DNA from: Rubrivivax sp.
Lineage (GTDB): Bacteria > Pseudomonadota > Gammaproteobacteria > Burkholderiales > Burkholderiaceae_C
DNA length: 64,000 nucleotides
NCBI GenBank assembly: GCA_030681795.1
Contig: JAUXRG010000067.1
Coordinates: 1-64,000 of the forward strand
Direction of reading: 5' to 3'
Part shown: positions 51,800-61,819 of the stretch, one piece after another
How positions within the stretch are numbered: the first letter of the stretch is position 1
How the letters are laid out: each line of letters starts with the position of its first letter
Notes under the pieces: model-generated
The model's input: only the letters and a program-made list of their open reading frames with translations
Database searches by the model: none
What the model was told of the DNA's origin: nothing
Position numbers and translations under genes: made by a program

Positions 51800-53149
51800 G
51801 TGTTCAAGAAAATCCTCATCGCCAACCGAGGCGAAATCGCCCTTCGCATACAGCGCGCCTGTCGCGAGATGGGCATCAAGGCGGTCATCGTCTATTCCGA
51901 GGCCGACCGCGAGGCCAAATATGTCAAGCTGGCCGACGAGGCGGTGTGCATAGGCCCGCCGGCGTCCAACCTGAGCTACCTCAACATGCCGGCCATCATC
52001 GCCGCGGCCGAGGTCACCGACGCCGAGGCCATCCACCCCGGCTACGGTTTCCTCAGCGAGAACGCCGACTTCGCCGAGCGCGTCGAGCGAAGCGGCTTCA
52101 CCTTCATCGGGCCCACGCCGGAGTCCATCCGCACGATGGGCGACAAGGTCGCCGCCAAGCAGACCATGATCAAGTCGGGCGTGCCCTGCGTGCCCGGCTC
52201 GGAAGGCGCACTGCCGGACGATTCCAAGGAGATCATCCGCCAGGCCCGCGCCCTGGGCTACCCGGTCATCATCAAGGCCGCCGGCGGCGGCGGCGGGCGC
52301 GGCATGCGCGTGGTGCACACCGAAGCGGCATTGATCAACGCCGTGGCGACCACCCGCACCGAGGCCGGTGCGGCCTTCGGCAACCCGGCCGTGTATATGG
52401 AGAAATTTCTCGAGAACCCGAGGCATATCGAGATCCAGATCCTGGCCGACACCTTCAAGAACGCGGTCTGGCTGGGCGAGCGCGACTGCTCCATGCAGCG
52501 GCGTCACCAGAAGATCATCGAGGAAGCGCCTGCGCCGGGCATCCCGCGGCGGGTGATCGAAAGAATAGGCGAGCGTTGCGCCGCAGCCTGCAAGAAGATG
52601 GGCTACCGCGGCGCCGGCACCTTCGAGTTCCTGTACGAGAACGGCGAGTTCTTCTTCATCGAAATGAATACCCGCGTCCAGGTCGAGCACCCGGTGACGG
52701 AACTGGTGACGGGGATCGACATCGTGCAGATGCAGATCCGCGTGGCGGCCGGCGAAAAGCTGCCCTTCACGCAGCGCAACATCCAGATTCGCGGCCACGC
52801 GCTGGAGTGCCGCATCAACGCCGAAGACCCGTACAAATTCACCCCCTCGCCCGGGCGCATCACCTTGTGGCACGCGCCGGGCGGACCCGGCGTGCGGGTG
52901 GATTCGCACGCCTACACCAACTACTACGTGCCGCCCAACTACGATTCGATGATCGGCAAGATCATCGTCCACGGCGACACCCGGGAGCAGGCCCTGGCGC
53001 GCATGCGCACCGCCCTTTCGGAGACGGTGGTCGAAGGCATCCAGACCAACATCGCGCTGCACCGCGACTTGATGATCGACGCCCAGTTCGTCGCTGGCGG
53101 CACCAGCATCCATTACCTCGAAGGCTGGCTCGCCCAGCGCAGACGATGA
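51800..53149 (+). CDS. accC: Acetyl-CoA carboxylase biotin carboxylase subunit
   Basis: [53 protein letters not shown]. Confidence 0.99.
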   Translation: MFKKILIANRGEIALRIQRACREMGIKAVIVYSEADREAKYVKLADEAVCIGPPASNLSYLNMPAIIAAAEVTDAEAIHPGYGFLSENADFAERVERSGFTFIGPTPESIRTMGDKVAAKQTMIKSGVPCVPGSEGALPDDSKEIIRQARALGYPVIIKAAGGGGGRGMRVVHTEAALINAVATTRTEAGAAFGNPAVYMEKFLENPRHIEIQILADTFKNAVWLGERDCSMQRRHQKIIEEAPAPGIPRRVIERIGERCAAACKKMGYRGAGTFEFLYENGEFFFIEMNTRVQVEHPVTELVTGIDIVQMQIRVAAGEKLPFTQRNIQIRGHALECRINAEDPYKFTPSPGRITLWHAPGGPGVRVDSHAYTNYYVPPNYDSMIGKIIVHGDTREQALARMRTALSETVVEGIQTNIALHRDLMIDAQFVAGGTSIHYLEGWLAQRRR

Positions 53150-53232
53150 GCCCCCACGCTCCCTGTGGTCGCTGCCCCCCTAGGGGGCTCATGCTGCGGC
53201 CCGGCAAAGCCGGATCCGCGCATGGCCTTGAT
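53150..53232 (+). repeat. Palindromic element class I, copy 2 (accC-prmA intergenic, abuts accC stop)
   Basis: GCCCCCACGCTCCCTGTGGTCGCTGCCCCCCTAGGGGGCTCATGCTGCGGCCCGGCAAAGCCGGATCCGCGCATGGCCTTGAT. Confidence 0.92.
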
Positions 53233-53246
53233 CGCTGGGCCGTCTC

Positions 53247-54143
53247 GTGATCGAACTTGTCCTGCTCGCCCCCCAGGCTTTGGTGGAGCAGGTGTCGGAC
53301 GCGCTGATGGACGAGCTGGCCGCGCTGTCGGTCTCGGTGGAAGACGCTGACGCGGGCACCGAGGGCGAGCGCGCGCTGTTCGGCGAGCCCGGCCTGCCCG
53401 CGCCCGCGGCGGGCTGGGAGCGCTCGACCCTGGCTGCCCTTTTCGAGACCGCGCCCGCCGCCGAGCGTGCCGCCACCTGGCTGCTGGCGCAGCCCTGGGC
53501 GCAGGAACTGCACGTGCAGGCGCTGCGCGCGGTGGCCGAGCAGGACTGGGTGCGTCTGACGCAGTCGCAGTTCGCCCCCGTGGAGATCACACCGGAGTTC
53601 TGGGTCGTGCCGAGCTGGCACGAACCCCCCGCCGGCGCGCGCCACGTCATCCGGCTGGACCCCGGCCTGGCCTTCGGCACGGGCACCCACCCCACCACGC
53701 GAATGTGCCTGCGCTGGCTGGCCGGCCATGGCGCGGTGCGGGGCCGGGTGCTCGACTACGGCTGCGGCTCGGGCATCCTGGCCATAGGCGCGGCCAAGCT
53801 CGGCGCCACGCAAGTCGACGCCGTGGACATCGACCCGGCGGCCGTTCAGTCCACCCTCGATAACGCCGCGCGCAACGGCGTGGTGCTGTCGCCCGGCCTG
53901 CCCGAGACAGCGCGCGGCGAGTACGAGGTGGTGCTGGCCAACATCCTGGCCACGCCGCTCAAGCTGCTGGCGCCTCTGCTGGCCGCGCATGTGGCGCCCG
54001 GCGGTTGGCTGGTCCTGGCCGGCATCCTGGAACGCCAGGCCGAAGAGCTCACGGCCGCCTACGCCGCGTGGCTGACGTTGACGGTGGCTGACCGCGAGGA
54101 AGGCTGGATCCTGATGTGCGCCCGGCGCCCGCAGGCCTGCTGA
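53247..54143 (+). CDS. prmA: Ribosomal protein L11 methyltransferase
   Basis: GTG start; LDPGLAFGTGTHPTTRMCLRWL, VLDYGCGSGILAIGAAKLGA, VVLANILATPL. Confidence 0.97.
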   Translation: MIELVLLAPQALVEQVSDALMDELAALSVSVEDADAGTEGERALFGEPGLPAPAAGWERSTLAALFETAPAAERAATWLLAQPWAQELHVQALRAVAEQDWVRLTQSQFAPVEITPEFWVVPSWHEPPAGARHVIRLDPGLAFGTGTHPTTRMCLRWLAGHGAVRGRVLDYGCGSGILAIGAAKLGATQVDAVDIDPAAVQSTLDNAARNGVVLSPGLPETARGEYEVVLANILATPLKLLAPLLAAHVAPGGWLVLAGILERQAEELTAAYAAWLTLTVADREEGWILMCARRPQAC

Positions 54144-55120
54144 TGGCCGACGGCCTGGCCACCCGCTGCCCGGCCTGCGGCACCGTTTTTCGCGTCGTGC
54201 CCGATCAGTTGCGGGTCTCCGAGGGCTGGGTGCGCTGCGGGCGCTGCGCCAATGTCTTCAACGCCTCGGAAGCGCTGGTCGACCTGGACACCGGCACGCC
54301 GCGCCGGGCCGCGGACGAGGCGACCGGGCGGATGGTCGCGGCGCCGATTTCCGAGCCGGCGCCGCCCGCAGCCGATGACGATCTGGCGCCCCGGAGCGTA
54401 GCGCCGGGCCCCGTGGCGGCGGCTCAGGCCCCGGAGCGGCAAGCGCGGCAAGAACCCGAAGAACCCCAAGACCGACAAGAGCCCGAGTCGGTGCCCGAGC
54501 CGGCCGAGGATCGGCCTTCGACACAAGAAGAGTCAGGCATCGCAGACCGGGCCGACCCGCCCTTCGGCGACGAGCCTGCCCCGGCCCCCTCGGCCGGTGG
54601 CGAAGCCCTGCCTTCGTTCGTGAGGCGGGCCGACCGTGCGGCGCGCTGGAAGCAGCCGCGCGTGCGCGCCGCCTTGCTGGGTGCCACGGTGCTGGGCGCC
54701 CTGGCGCTGGCCGGCCAGGTGGGCTACGAAACCCGCGACCTGCTGGCGGCCCGTCTGCCGGCCACGCGGTCTGCGCTGGAACAGGCCTGCCGATGGCTGG
54801 GCTGCAGCGTGGGCGCCGCCCGCTCCCTCGAAGGCCTGACCGTCGAAAGCAGCGGCCTGGTGCGTGTGGAGCAGTCCAACATCTACCGGCTGACCGTGGC
54901 GCTGCGCAACCGCAGCGCCCTCGAGCTGGCGTTGCCGGCGCTGGACCTCTCGCTCACCGACAGCCAGGGCCGGCTGCTGGCGCGGCGCGTCATGCACGCG
55001 GCGGAGCTCGGCGTCAACCAGGCCACGCTCGCCGCCGGCCGCGACCTGGCCCTGCAGGCGACACTCCAGACCGGCCCCGACGGGGTCGCCGGCTACACGA
55101 TCGAACTCTTCTACCCCTGA
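54143..55120 (+). CDS. Zinc-ribbon / DUF3426 membrane protein
   Basis: ATRCPACGTVFRVVPDQLRVSEGWVRCGRCANVFNA; C-terminal single-TM and DUF3426-like domain. Confidence 0.88.
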   Translation: MADGLATRCPACGTVFRVVPDQLRVSEGWVRCGRCANVFNASEALVDLDTGTPRRAADEATGRMVAAPISEPAPPAADDDLAPRSVAPGPVAAAQAPERQARQEPEEPQDRQEPESVPEPAEDRPSTQEESGIADRADPPFGDEPAPAPSAGGEALPSFVRRADRAARWKQPRVRAALLGATVLGALALAGQVGYETRDLLAARLPATRSALEQACRWLGCSVGAARSLEGLTVESSGLVRVEQSNIYRLTVALRNRSALELALPALDLSLTDSQGRLLARRVMHAAELGVNQATLAAGRDLALQATLQTGPDGVAGYTIELFYP

Positions 55121-55155
55121 CGGCGCAGCCGCGCCAACGACCCTTTGGAGCTGCC

Positions 55156-56079
55156 ATGCCCGCGCTGATCTGCGGATCCCTCGCCTTCGACACCATCACC
55201 ACCTTCCCCGGCCGCTTTGCCGACCAGATCATGGCCGAGCAGGTGCACATCCTGAACGTGTCGTTCCTGGTGCCCACGCTGCGGCGCGAGTTCGGTGGTT
55301 GCGCCGGCAATATCGCCTACACGCTGCAGCTCCTGGGCGGTGAGCCCGTGGTCATGGCGGCGCTGGGCAACGACGGCGCCGACTACCTGGCGCGGCTGAA
55401 GAAGTGGGGGGTGGACGCCTCGCTGGTGCGCAACGACACCAGCACCTACACCGCGCAGGCCATCATCATCACCGACCGCGACAACAACCAGATCACCGCC
55501 TTCCACCCCGGCGCGATGCAGAACGCTCACCTCATGCCGGTGCCCGCGCGCGGGCAGCGCAGCGACCTGGCCGTCGGCATCATCGCCCCTGACGGGCGCG
55601 AGGCGATGTGGCAGCACGCCAGCCAGATGCACGAGGCCGGCATCCCCTTCGTCTTCGACCCCGGCCAGGGCCTGCCGATGTTCGACGGCACCGAGCTGCA
55701 GCGCTTCGTCGACCTGGCCACCTGGGTGGCGGTGAACGACTATGAGGGCCGCATGCTGTGCGAGCGCACGGGCAAGACGCTGGAGGGCCTATCGCGCTCG
55801 CACCTGAAGGGCGTCGTCGTGACGCTGGGCGCGCAGGGTTGCGACGTCTGGGTGCAGGGCCAGCGCACGCATGTGCCGGGCATGGTGGCCGAAGAAGTGC
55901 TCGACCCCACGGGCTGCGGCGACGCCTTCCGCGGGGGCCTGCTCTACGGGCTGGAGCGCGGCTGGACGCTGGCGCGCAGCGTGGCCCTGGGCAACCGGCT
56001 GGGCGCGCTGAAGATCGCCTGCCGCGGCGGGCAGAACCACCGGCTCGACGAGGTGGTGCTCGCCGAGCTGGAAGACTGA
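55156..56079 (+). CDS. PfkB-family carbohydrate/adenosine kinase
   Basis: GGCAGNIAYTLQLLGGEPVVMAALGNDGADYLARLK...VLDPTGCGDAFRGGLLYGL. Confidence 0.92.
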   Translation: MPALICGSLAFDTITTFPGRFADQIMAEQVHILNVSFLVPTLRREFGGCAGNIAYTLQLLGGEPVVMAALGNDGADYLARLKKWGVDASLVRNDTSTYTAQAIIITDRDNNQITAFHPGAMQNAHLMPVPARGQRSDLAVGIIAPDGREAMWQHASQMHEAGIPFVFDPGQGLPMFDGTELQRFVDLATWVAVNDYEGRMLCERTGKTLEGLSRSHLKGVVVTLGAQGCDVWVQGQRTHVPGMVAEEVLDPTGCGDAFRGGLLYGLERGWTLARSVALGNRLGALKIACRGGQNHRLDEVVLAELED

Positions 56080-56099
56080 CCGGACCCTCCGCGGTCCGG
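56080..56099. terminator. Hairpin between convergent PfkB-kinase and fba genes (possible bidirectional terminator, no T tract)
   Basis: CCGGACC-CTCCGC-GGTCCGG perfect 7-bp stem in a convergent intergenic region. Confidence 0.5.
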
Positions 56100-56114
56100 G
56101 CTGAACGGCCGCGC

Positions 56115-57179
56115 CTACCGCACCATTTGCGCCAGCGTGCCGCCGGCGTAGCGCACCGCCATGTCGATCAGCGTCACGGGCTTGATCTTGGCGGCCTGGC
56201 CTTCGCAGCCGAACTCCAGGTAGCGCTGCTTGCAGATCGCCTTGGCCGCCTCGCGGGCGGGCTTGAGCCACTCGCGGGCGTCGAACTTCTCGGGGTTCTC
56301 GGCCAGGAACTTGCGCACCGCCGCGGTCATGGCCAAGCGGATGTCGGTATCGATATTGATCTTGCGCACGCCGAACTTGATGGCTTCCTGGATCTCGCTC
56401 ACCGGCACGCCGTAGGTCTCGCGCATCTTGCCACCGTACTGGTTGATGATGGCCAGCAGCTCCTGCGGCACCGACGACGAACCGTGCATCACCAGGTGCG
56501 TATTCGGGATGCGGGCGTTGATCTCCTTCACGCGCGAGATGGCCAGGATGTCGCCGGTGGGCTTGCGCGTGAATTTGTACGCGCCGTGGCTGGTGCCGAT
56601 GGCGATGGCCAGGGCGTCGAGCTGCGTCGCCTTGACGAACTGCGCCGCCTCCTCGGGGTCGGTGAGCAGCGACGAATGCTCGAGCTTGCCGACCGCGCCG
56701 TGGCCGTCTTCCTCGCCGGCCTCGCCGGTCTCCAGCGAGCCCAGGCAACCCAGCTCGCCTTCGACGGTGACGCCCACCTTGTGGGCCATCTCGACGACCT
56801 TGCGCGTGACATCGACGTTGTAGTCGAACGAAGCCGGCGTCTTGCCGTCCTCGCGCAGCGAGCCATCCATCATCACCGAGCCGAAACCGAGGTCGATCGC
56901 ACCCTGGCAGATCTCCGGGGTCTGGCCGTGGTCCTGGTGCATCACCAGCGGGATCTGCGGATAGGCCTCGACGGCGGCCTGGATGAGGTGCTTGATGAAG
57001 GCCTCGCCGGCGTACTTGCGCGCGCCGGCACTGGCTTGCAGGATCACCGGCGCGCCGACCTCGGCGGCCGCCGACATGACGGCCTGCACCTGTTCGAGGT
57101 TGTTGACGTTGAAGGCCGGGATGCCATAGGTGTGCTCGGCGGCATGGTCGAGCAGTTGGCGCATCGAAACGAGAGGCAT
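56115..57179 (-). CDS. fba: Class II fructose-bisphosphate aldolase
   Basis: [35 protein letters not shown]...VMHQDHGQ...[14 protein letters not shown]...[24 protein letters not shown]. Confidence 0.97.
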   Translation of the reverse strand: MPLVSMRQLLDHAAEHTYGIPAFNVNNLEQVQAVMSAAAEVGAPVILQASAGARKYAGEAFIKHLIQAAVEAYPQIPLVMHQDHGQTPEICQGAIDLGFGSVMMDGSLREDGKTPASFDYNVDVTRKVVEMAHKVGVTVEGELGCLGSLETGEAGEEDGHGAVGKLEHSSLLTDPEEAAQFVKATQLDALAIAIGTSHGAYKFTRKPTGDILAISRVKEINARIPNTHLVMHGSSSVPQELLAIINQYGGKMRETYGVPVSEIQEAIKFGVRKINIDTDIRLAMTAAVRKFLAENPEKFDAREWLKPAREAAKAICKQRYLEFGCEGQAAKIKPVTLIDMAVRYAGGTLAQMVR

Positions 57180-57348
57180 GAGAGGCTCCGGAAGTGGCGG
57201 GTGATGGGCGACAGGAGAAGCGGGGACGCTGGCGGCGCACGCACGGCTGTGCACCGAAACCACGCTGATTTTAGGTGCCCGCATGGATGCCGCAGCCGGA
57301 TTGTCGCCCCCACGGGGCACAAGGGGAATCGACGCGGCGAGAGGCCCT

Positions 57349-58800
57349 TCAGGCCCAGCCGCTGTGGTTGGCGCGCACCTCGCACACCTTGAGCATATTG
57401 GTCCCGCCCGGCGTGCCCATGGGCTCGCCGCAGGTGATGGCATAGGTGTCGCCCGGCATCAGCACGCCCATCTCCACCAGCATCGCTTCGGCCTTGGCCA
57501 GCGCCTCCTCGCGCTCGACCAGGGGCAGCATCAACAAGGGCTGCACATTGCGGTACAGCGCCATACGGCGCTGGCTCTGCACCTGCGAGGTCAGGCCGTA
57601 GATCGGCACCTTGATGTTGTGCCGGCTCATCCACAGCGGCGTCGAGCCCGATTCGGTGAGCGCCACGATGGCCTTGCAGCCCAGGTGGTGCGCGGTGAAG
57701 AGCGCGCCCATGGCAATGCTCTGGTCGATGCGGCCAAAGCGCTTGTTGGTGAAGTCGGTCTCGATCGAGACATCTTCGGCCCGCTCGGCCTCCAGCGCGA
57801 TCTGGTGCATCTGCTCCACCGTCTCCACCGGGTACTTGCCGGTGGCGGTCTCGGCGCTCAGCATCACGGCGTCGGTGCCGTCGAGCACGGCATTGGCCAC
57901 GTCGCTGACCTCGGCGCGCGTGGGCACCGGGGCCAGGATCATGCTTTCCATCATCTGCGTGGCGGTGATGACGACCTTGTCCATCTCGCGCGCCATGCGG
58001 ATCATCTTCTTCTGCAGCGCCGGCACGGCGGCGTTGCCGACTTCGACAGCCAGGTCGCCACGCGCGACCATGATGCCGTCGCTGGCCCTGAGGATCTCTG
58101 CCAGGTGCGGGATGGCCTCGCTGCGCTCGATCTTGGCGATCATCGCCGGCCGGTGGCGCGTGGCTTCACCGGCCACATTGGCCAGCTGGCGCGCCATTTC
58201 CATGTCGGTGGCGTTCTTCGGGAAGCTCACCGCCAGGTATTCGCACTGGAAGGCCACCGCGGTCTTGATGTCCTCCATATCCTTGGCGGTCAGCGCCGGC
58301 GCCGTGAGACCACCGCCGGCCTTGTTGATGCCCTTGTTGTTCGAGAGCTCGCCGCCAAGCACCACGCGCGTATGCACCTGTTCGCCACGCACCGCCTCCA
58401 CGGTGAGCTTGATCAGGCCGTCGTTGAGCAGCAAGGTGTCACCGGGGCGCACGTCGCGCGGCAGTTCCTTGTAGTCCAGCCCCACGCCATGGATGTCGCC
58501 GGGCTCGCTGCGTCGCGCGTCGAGGATGAAGTCCGCGCCCGGCTCGAGCATCACCTTGCCCGCGACGAACTTGCCCACCCGGATCTTCGGGCCCTGCAGG
58601 TCGGCCATCAGCGCGACGGTCTTGCCCAACTTCTCGGCCACCGAACGCACGAGCCTGGCCCGGGCGATGTGGTCCTCGGCACTGCCGTGGCTGAAGTTCA
58701 GCCGCACCACGTCGACGCCGGCGCGCAACAGGCGCTCGAGCACGTCGGGGTCGCTCGACGCGGGGCCGAGGGTGGCGACGATCTTGGTGGCACGGGTCAT
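57349..58800 (-). CDS. pyk: Pyruvate kinase
   Basis: [38 protein letters not shown]...[11 protein letters not shown]...[10 protein letters not shown]. Confidence 0.98.
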   Translation of the reverse strand: MTRATKIVATLGPASSDPDVLERLLRAGVDVVRLNFSHGSAEDHIARARLVRSVAEKLGKTVALMADLQGPKIRVGKFVAGKVMLEPGADFILDARRSEPGDIHGVGLDYKELPRDVRPGDTLLLNDGLIKLTVEAVRGEQVHTRVVLGGELSNNKGINKAGGGLTAPALTAKDMEDIKTAVAFQCEYLAVSFPKNATDMEMARQLANVAGEATRHRPAMIAKIERSEAIPHLAEILRASDGIMVARGDLAVEVGNAAVPALQKKMIRMAREMDKVVITATQMMESMILAPVPTRAEVSDVANAVLDGTDAVMLSAETATGKYPVETVEQMHQIALEAERAEDVSIETDFTNKRFGRIDQSIAMGALFTAHHLGCKAIVALTESGSTPLWMSRHNIKVPIYGLTSQVQSQRRMALYRNVQPLLMLPLVEREEALAKAEAMLVEMGVLMPGDTYAITCGEPMGTPGGTNMLKVCEVRANHSGWA

Positions 58801-58947
58801 GGGGTCGGGCTTTCGGGGCAACACAGCCGATGATTATGGGCGCCGCGCGAGCGCCGCATTTCCGCCGGCAACCCCCCGGCTACCCCCGGCTGCCCCCGCC
58901 TTGCACCGGCGTCACGGCGCGGCAGGTCGCCCGGCCCCAGCGCGGGA

Positions 58948-61674
58948 TCAGCCGGCCAGGGCCGCCTGCGCCGCCGCCAGCCGCGCGATCGGCACCCGGA
59001 ACGGCGAGCAGCTCACGTAGTCCAGCGCGGCGCGGTGGAAGAAGGCCACCGAGGCCGGGTCGCCGCCGTGCTCGCCGCAGACACCGACCTCGATGTCGGG
59101 CCGCACCGCCCTGCCCTTGGCCACCGCCATCTCGACCAGCGCGCCCACCCCCTTGGCGTCGATGGAGCGGAAGGGGTCCCGCTCGTAGATGCCCTTCTTC
59201 AGGTATTCGGGCAGGAATTTGCCGGCATCGTCGCGCGAGAAGCCCATCGTCATCTGCGTCAGGTCGTTGGTGCCGAACGAGAAGAATTCGGCCTGGCGGG
59301 CGATGCTGTCGGCGATCAGGGCGGCGCGCGGCGTCTCGATCATCGTGCCGAGCAGATAGTCGATTTGCTCGCCGCGCTCGGCGAAGACCTTCGCCGCCGT
59401 CGCGCGGATCACCGTGGCCTGCGCGTTGAACTCGCGCACGGTGCCGACCAGCGGCACCATGATTTCGGCCTTCACCACCGCGCCCTTGGCGCGTGCATCC
59501 AGCGCGGCCTCGAAGATCGCGCGGGCCTGCATCTCGGTGATCTCGGGGTGCACGATGCCCAGCCGGCAGCCGCGCAGGCCCATCATCGGATTGAATTCGT
59601 GCAGCTCCTCCACGCGCATGCGGATCTTGCCCACGGAGACCTTCATCTCGGCCGCCATCACGCGCTGGCCCGCCTCGTCGTGCGGCAGGAACTCGTGCAG
59701 CGGCGGGTCGAGCAGCCGGATCGTCACCGGCAGCCCGCTCATTTCGCGGAACAGGCCTTCGAAGTCGCCTCGCTGCATCGGCAGCAGCTTGGCCAGCGCC
59801 TTGCGGCGCCCGGCCTCGTTGTCGGCGAGGATCATCTCGCGCACGGCATTGATGCGTTCGCCCTCGAAGAACATATGCTCGGTGCGGGCCAGGCCGATGC
59901 CGGTGGCGCCGAACTTGCGCGCCACCGCCGCTTCCTCGGGCGTATCGGCATTGGCGCGCACCTCCAGCCGCCGGTAGCGGTCGGCCAGCGCCATCAGCGT
60001 GCCGAAGTCGCCGCTGAGCTCGGCGTCGCGGGTGGCGATGCGCCCGGCGTAGACCTCGCCGGTGGAGCCATCGAGCGAGATCCAGTCGCCTTCGTCGTAG
60101 CGATGGTCGGCGATCGTCATGACGCGGGCCTTGGGGTCGACATGCACCGCGCCGGCCCCGCTGACGCAGCACTTGCCCATGCCGCGCGCCACCACCGCCG
60201 CGTGCGAGGTCATGCCGCCGCGCGCCGTGAGGATGCCGTGGGCCACGCTCATGCCGCGCAGGTCTTCGGGCGATGTCTCCTGGCGCACCAGGATCACGGC
60301 ACGGCCCTGCCTGGCCCATTCCTCGGCTTCATCGGCGAAGAAGACGATCTGCCCGCTGGCCGCACCCGGTGAAGCCGGCAGGCCACGCGCGATGGCCGTC
60401 GCGTCCTGCAACGCCTGGGCGTCGAAGATCGGGTGCAGCAACTCGTTGAGCCGGTCCGGGCTCACGCGCTGCAGCGCGGTCTTCTCGTCGATCATGCCCT
60501 GCTGCAGCATCTCCATCGCGATGCGCACCATGGCCGCGCCGGTGCGCTTGCCGTTGCGCGTCTGCAGCATCCACAGCTGGCCTTCCTGGATCGTAAATTC
60601 CAGGTCCTGCATGTCCTTGAAATGGTTCTCCAGCGTGGTCTCGGCGTGCAGCAGTTGCTGGTAGATCTGCGGCATCAGCTCTTCCAGCGACGGATATTTC
60701 TCGCGCCGCTCGTCCTCGCCGACGAGCGCCAGCTGCGCCCAGCGCCGCGAGCCCACCAGCGACACCTGCTGCGGCGTGCGGATGCCGGCCACCACGTCCT
60801 CGCCCTGGGCGTTGACGAGGAACTCGCCGTTGAAGAGGTCCTCGCCGGTGCCCGCGTCGCGCGTGAAGGCCACGCCCGTGGCGCTGCTGTCGCCGAGGTT
60901 GCCGAAGACCATGGCCTGCACGTTGACCGCCGTGCCCCAGCTCTGCGGAATGTCGTTGAGCTCGCGGTAGACCCGCGCGCGCTCGTTGTTCCAGCTCTCG
61001 AACACCGCCGCCAGGGCACCCCAGAGCTGTTCCCAGGGGTCGGTGGGGAAGTCGCGCCCGATGCGGGCACGGATCAGCGCCCTGAAGCGCGCCACCAGTT
61101 CCTTCAGGTCGGCGGCGTCGAGCTCGGTATCGAGCTTCACGCCCCGGTGTTCCTTGACCATATCGATGATCACTTCGAACGGGTCGTGGTCTTCCTTGGA
61201 CACCGGCTTCAGGCCCATCACCACGTCGCCGTACATCTGCACGAAGCGGCGGTAGGAGTCCCAGGCGAAACGCTCGTTGCCGGTCTTGGCGGCCAGCCCG
61301 AGCACCGCCTCGTCGTTGAGCCCGAGGTTGAGGATGGTGTCCATCATCCCGGGCATCGAGGCGCGCGCGCCCGAGCGCACCGACAGCAGCAACGGGTCGG
61401 CGGCGTCGCCGAAGCGCCGGCCCATCTGCTGCTCGACGAAGGCCACGCCCTGCAGCACCTCGGCCTTGATGAGCTCGAGCGCGCTCGCCCGGCCCTGCTC
61501 GGTGTAGACCGTGCAGGCCTCGGTGCTGATGGTGAAGCCCGAGGGCACGGTGATGCCCAGGCGGCACATCTCGGCCAGGTTGGCGCCCTTGCCCCCCAGC
61601 AGGTTCTTCATCGAAGCGGCCCCTTCGGTGCGGGTGCCGCCGAACAGATAGATGAACTTGGCCGGGGTGCTCAT
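58948..61674 (-). CDS. ppdK: Pyruvate, phosphate dikinase (in-frame upstream ATG at 61734 would add 20 aa)
   Basis: MSTPAKFIYLFGGTRTEGAASMKNLLGGKGANLAEMCRLGITVPSGFTISTEAC...GGMTSHAAVVARGMGKCCVSGAG. Confidence 0.98.
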   Translation of the reverse strand: MSTPAKFIYLFGGTRTEGAASMKNLLGGKGANLAEMCRLGITVPSGFTISTEACTVYTEQGRASALELIKAEVLQGVAFVEQQMGRRFGDAADPLLLSVRSGARASMPGMMDTILNLGLNDEAVLGLAAKTGNERFAWDSYRRFVQMYGDVVMGLKPVSKEDHDPFEVIIDMVKEHRGVKLDTELDAADLKELVARFRALIRARIGRDFPTDPWEQLWGALAAVFESWNNERARVYRELNDIPQSWGTAVNVQAMVFGNLGDSSATGVAFTRDAGTGEDLFNGEFLVNAQGEDVVAGIRTPQQVSLVGSRRWAQLALVGEDERREKYPSLEELMPQIYQQLLHAETTLENHFKDMQDLEFTIQEGQLWMLQTRNGKRTGAAMVRIAMEMLQQGMIDEKTALQRVSPDRLNELLHPIFDAQALQDATAIARGLPASPGAASGQIVFFADEAEEWARQGRAVILVRQETSPEDLRGMSVAHGILTARGGMTSHAAVVARGMGKCCVSGAGAVHVDPKARVMTIADHRYDEGDWISLDGSTGEVYAGRIATRDAELSGDFGTLMALADRYRRLEVRANADTPEEAAVARKFGATGIGLARTEHMFFEGERINAVREMILADNEAGRRKALAKLLPMQRGDFEGLFREMSGLPVTIRLLDPPLHEFLPHDEAGQRVMAAEMKVSVGKIRMRVEELHEFNPMMGLRGCRLGIVHPEITEMQARAIFEAALDARAKGAVVKAEIMVPLVGTVREFNAQATVIRATAAKVFAERGEQIDYLLGTMIETPRAALIADSIARQAEFFSFGTNDLTQMTMGFSRDDAGKFLPEYLKKGIYERDPFRSIDAKGVGALVEMAVAKGRAVRPDIEVGVCGEHGGDPASVAFFHRAALDYVSCSPFRVPIARLAAAQAALAG

Positions 61675-61684
61675 CAGGGCTCCT

Positions 61685-61734
61685 TCGTGCTGCGCACTCC
61701 GGTATTCGCCCTTGGGGCGGCCGGGCGCGCTCAT
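61685..61734 (-). repeat. Diverged class IV element upstream of ppdK
   Basis: Minus strand ATGAGCGCGCCCGGCCGCCCCAAGGGCGAATACCGGAGTGCGCAGC versus ATGAGCGCGCATGGCCGCTCCAAAGCGCTCATCCCGGAGCGCGCAGT at 40450-40496. Confidence 0.65.
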
Positions 61735-61819
61735 GCGCCACTCCCGCCGGCGCCGCGTCGGGCGCCGGGGGTTCACCGGGCTAGCGTATGCCGGCCCTGC
61801 AGCCGCGCTTTGTCGAAGG

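Noticed and set aside
55141-55158. ccctttggagctgccatg resembling part of the 40 kb repeat (gctttggagcggccatg)
   Set aside because: Only ~17 nt, explained by a ribosome-binding site plus start codon of the PfkB gene.
57296-57330. gtcgcccccacggggcacaagggg near the pyk/fba gap as another palindromic element
   Set aside because: Too short and lacks the flanking stems of classes I-III.
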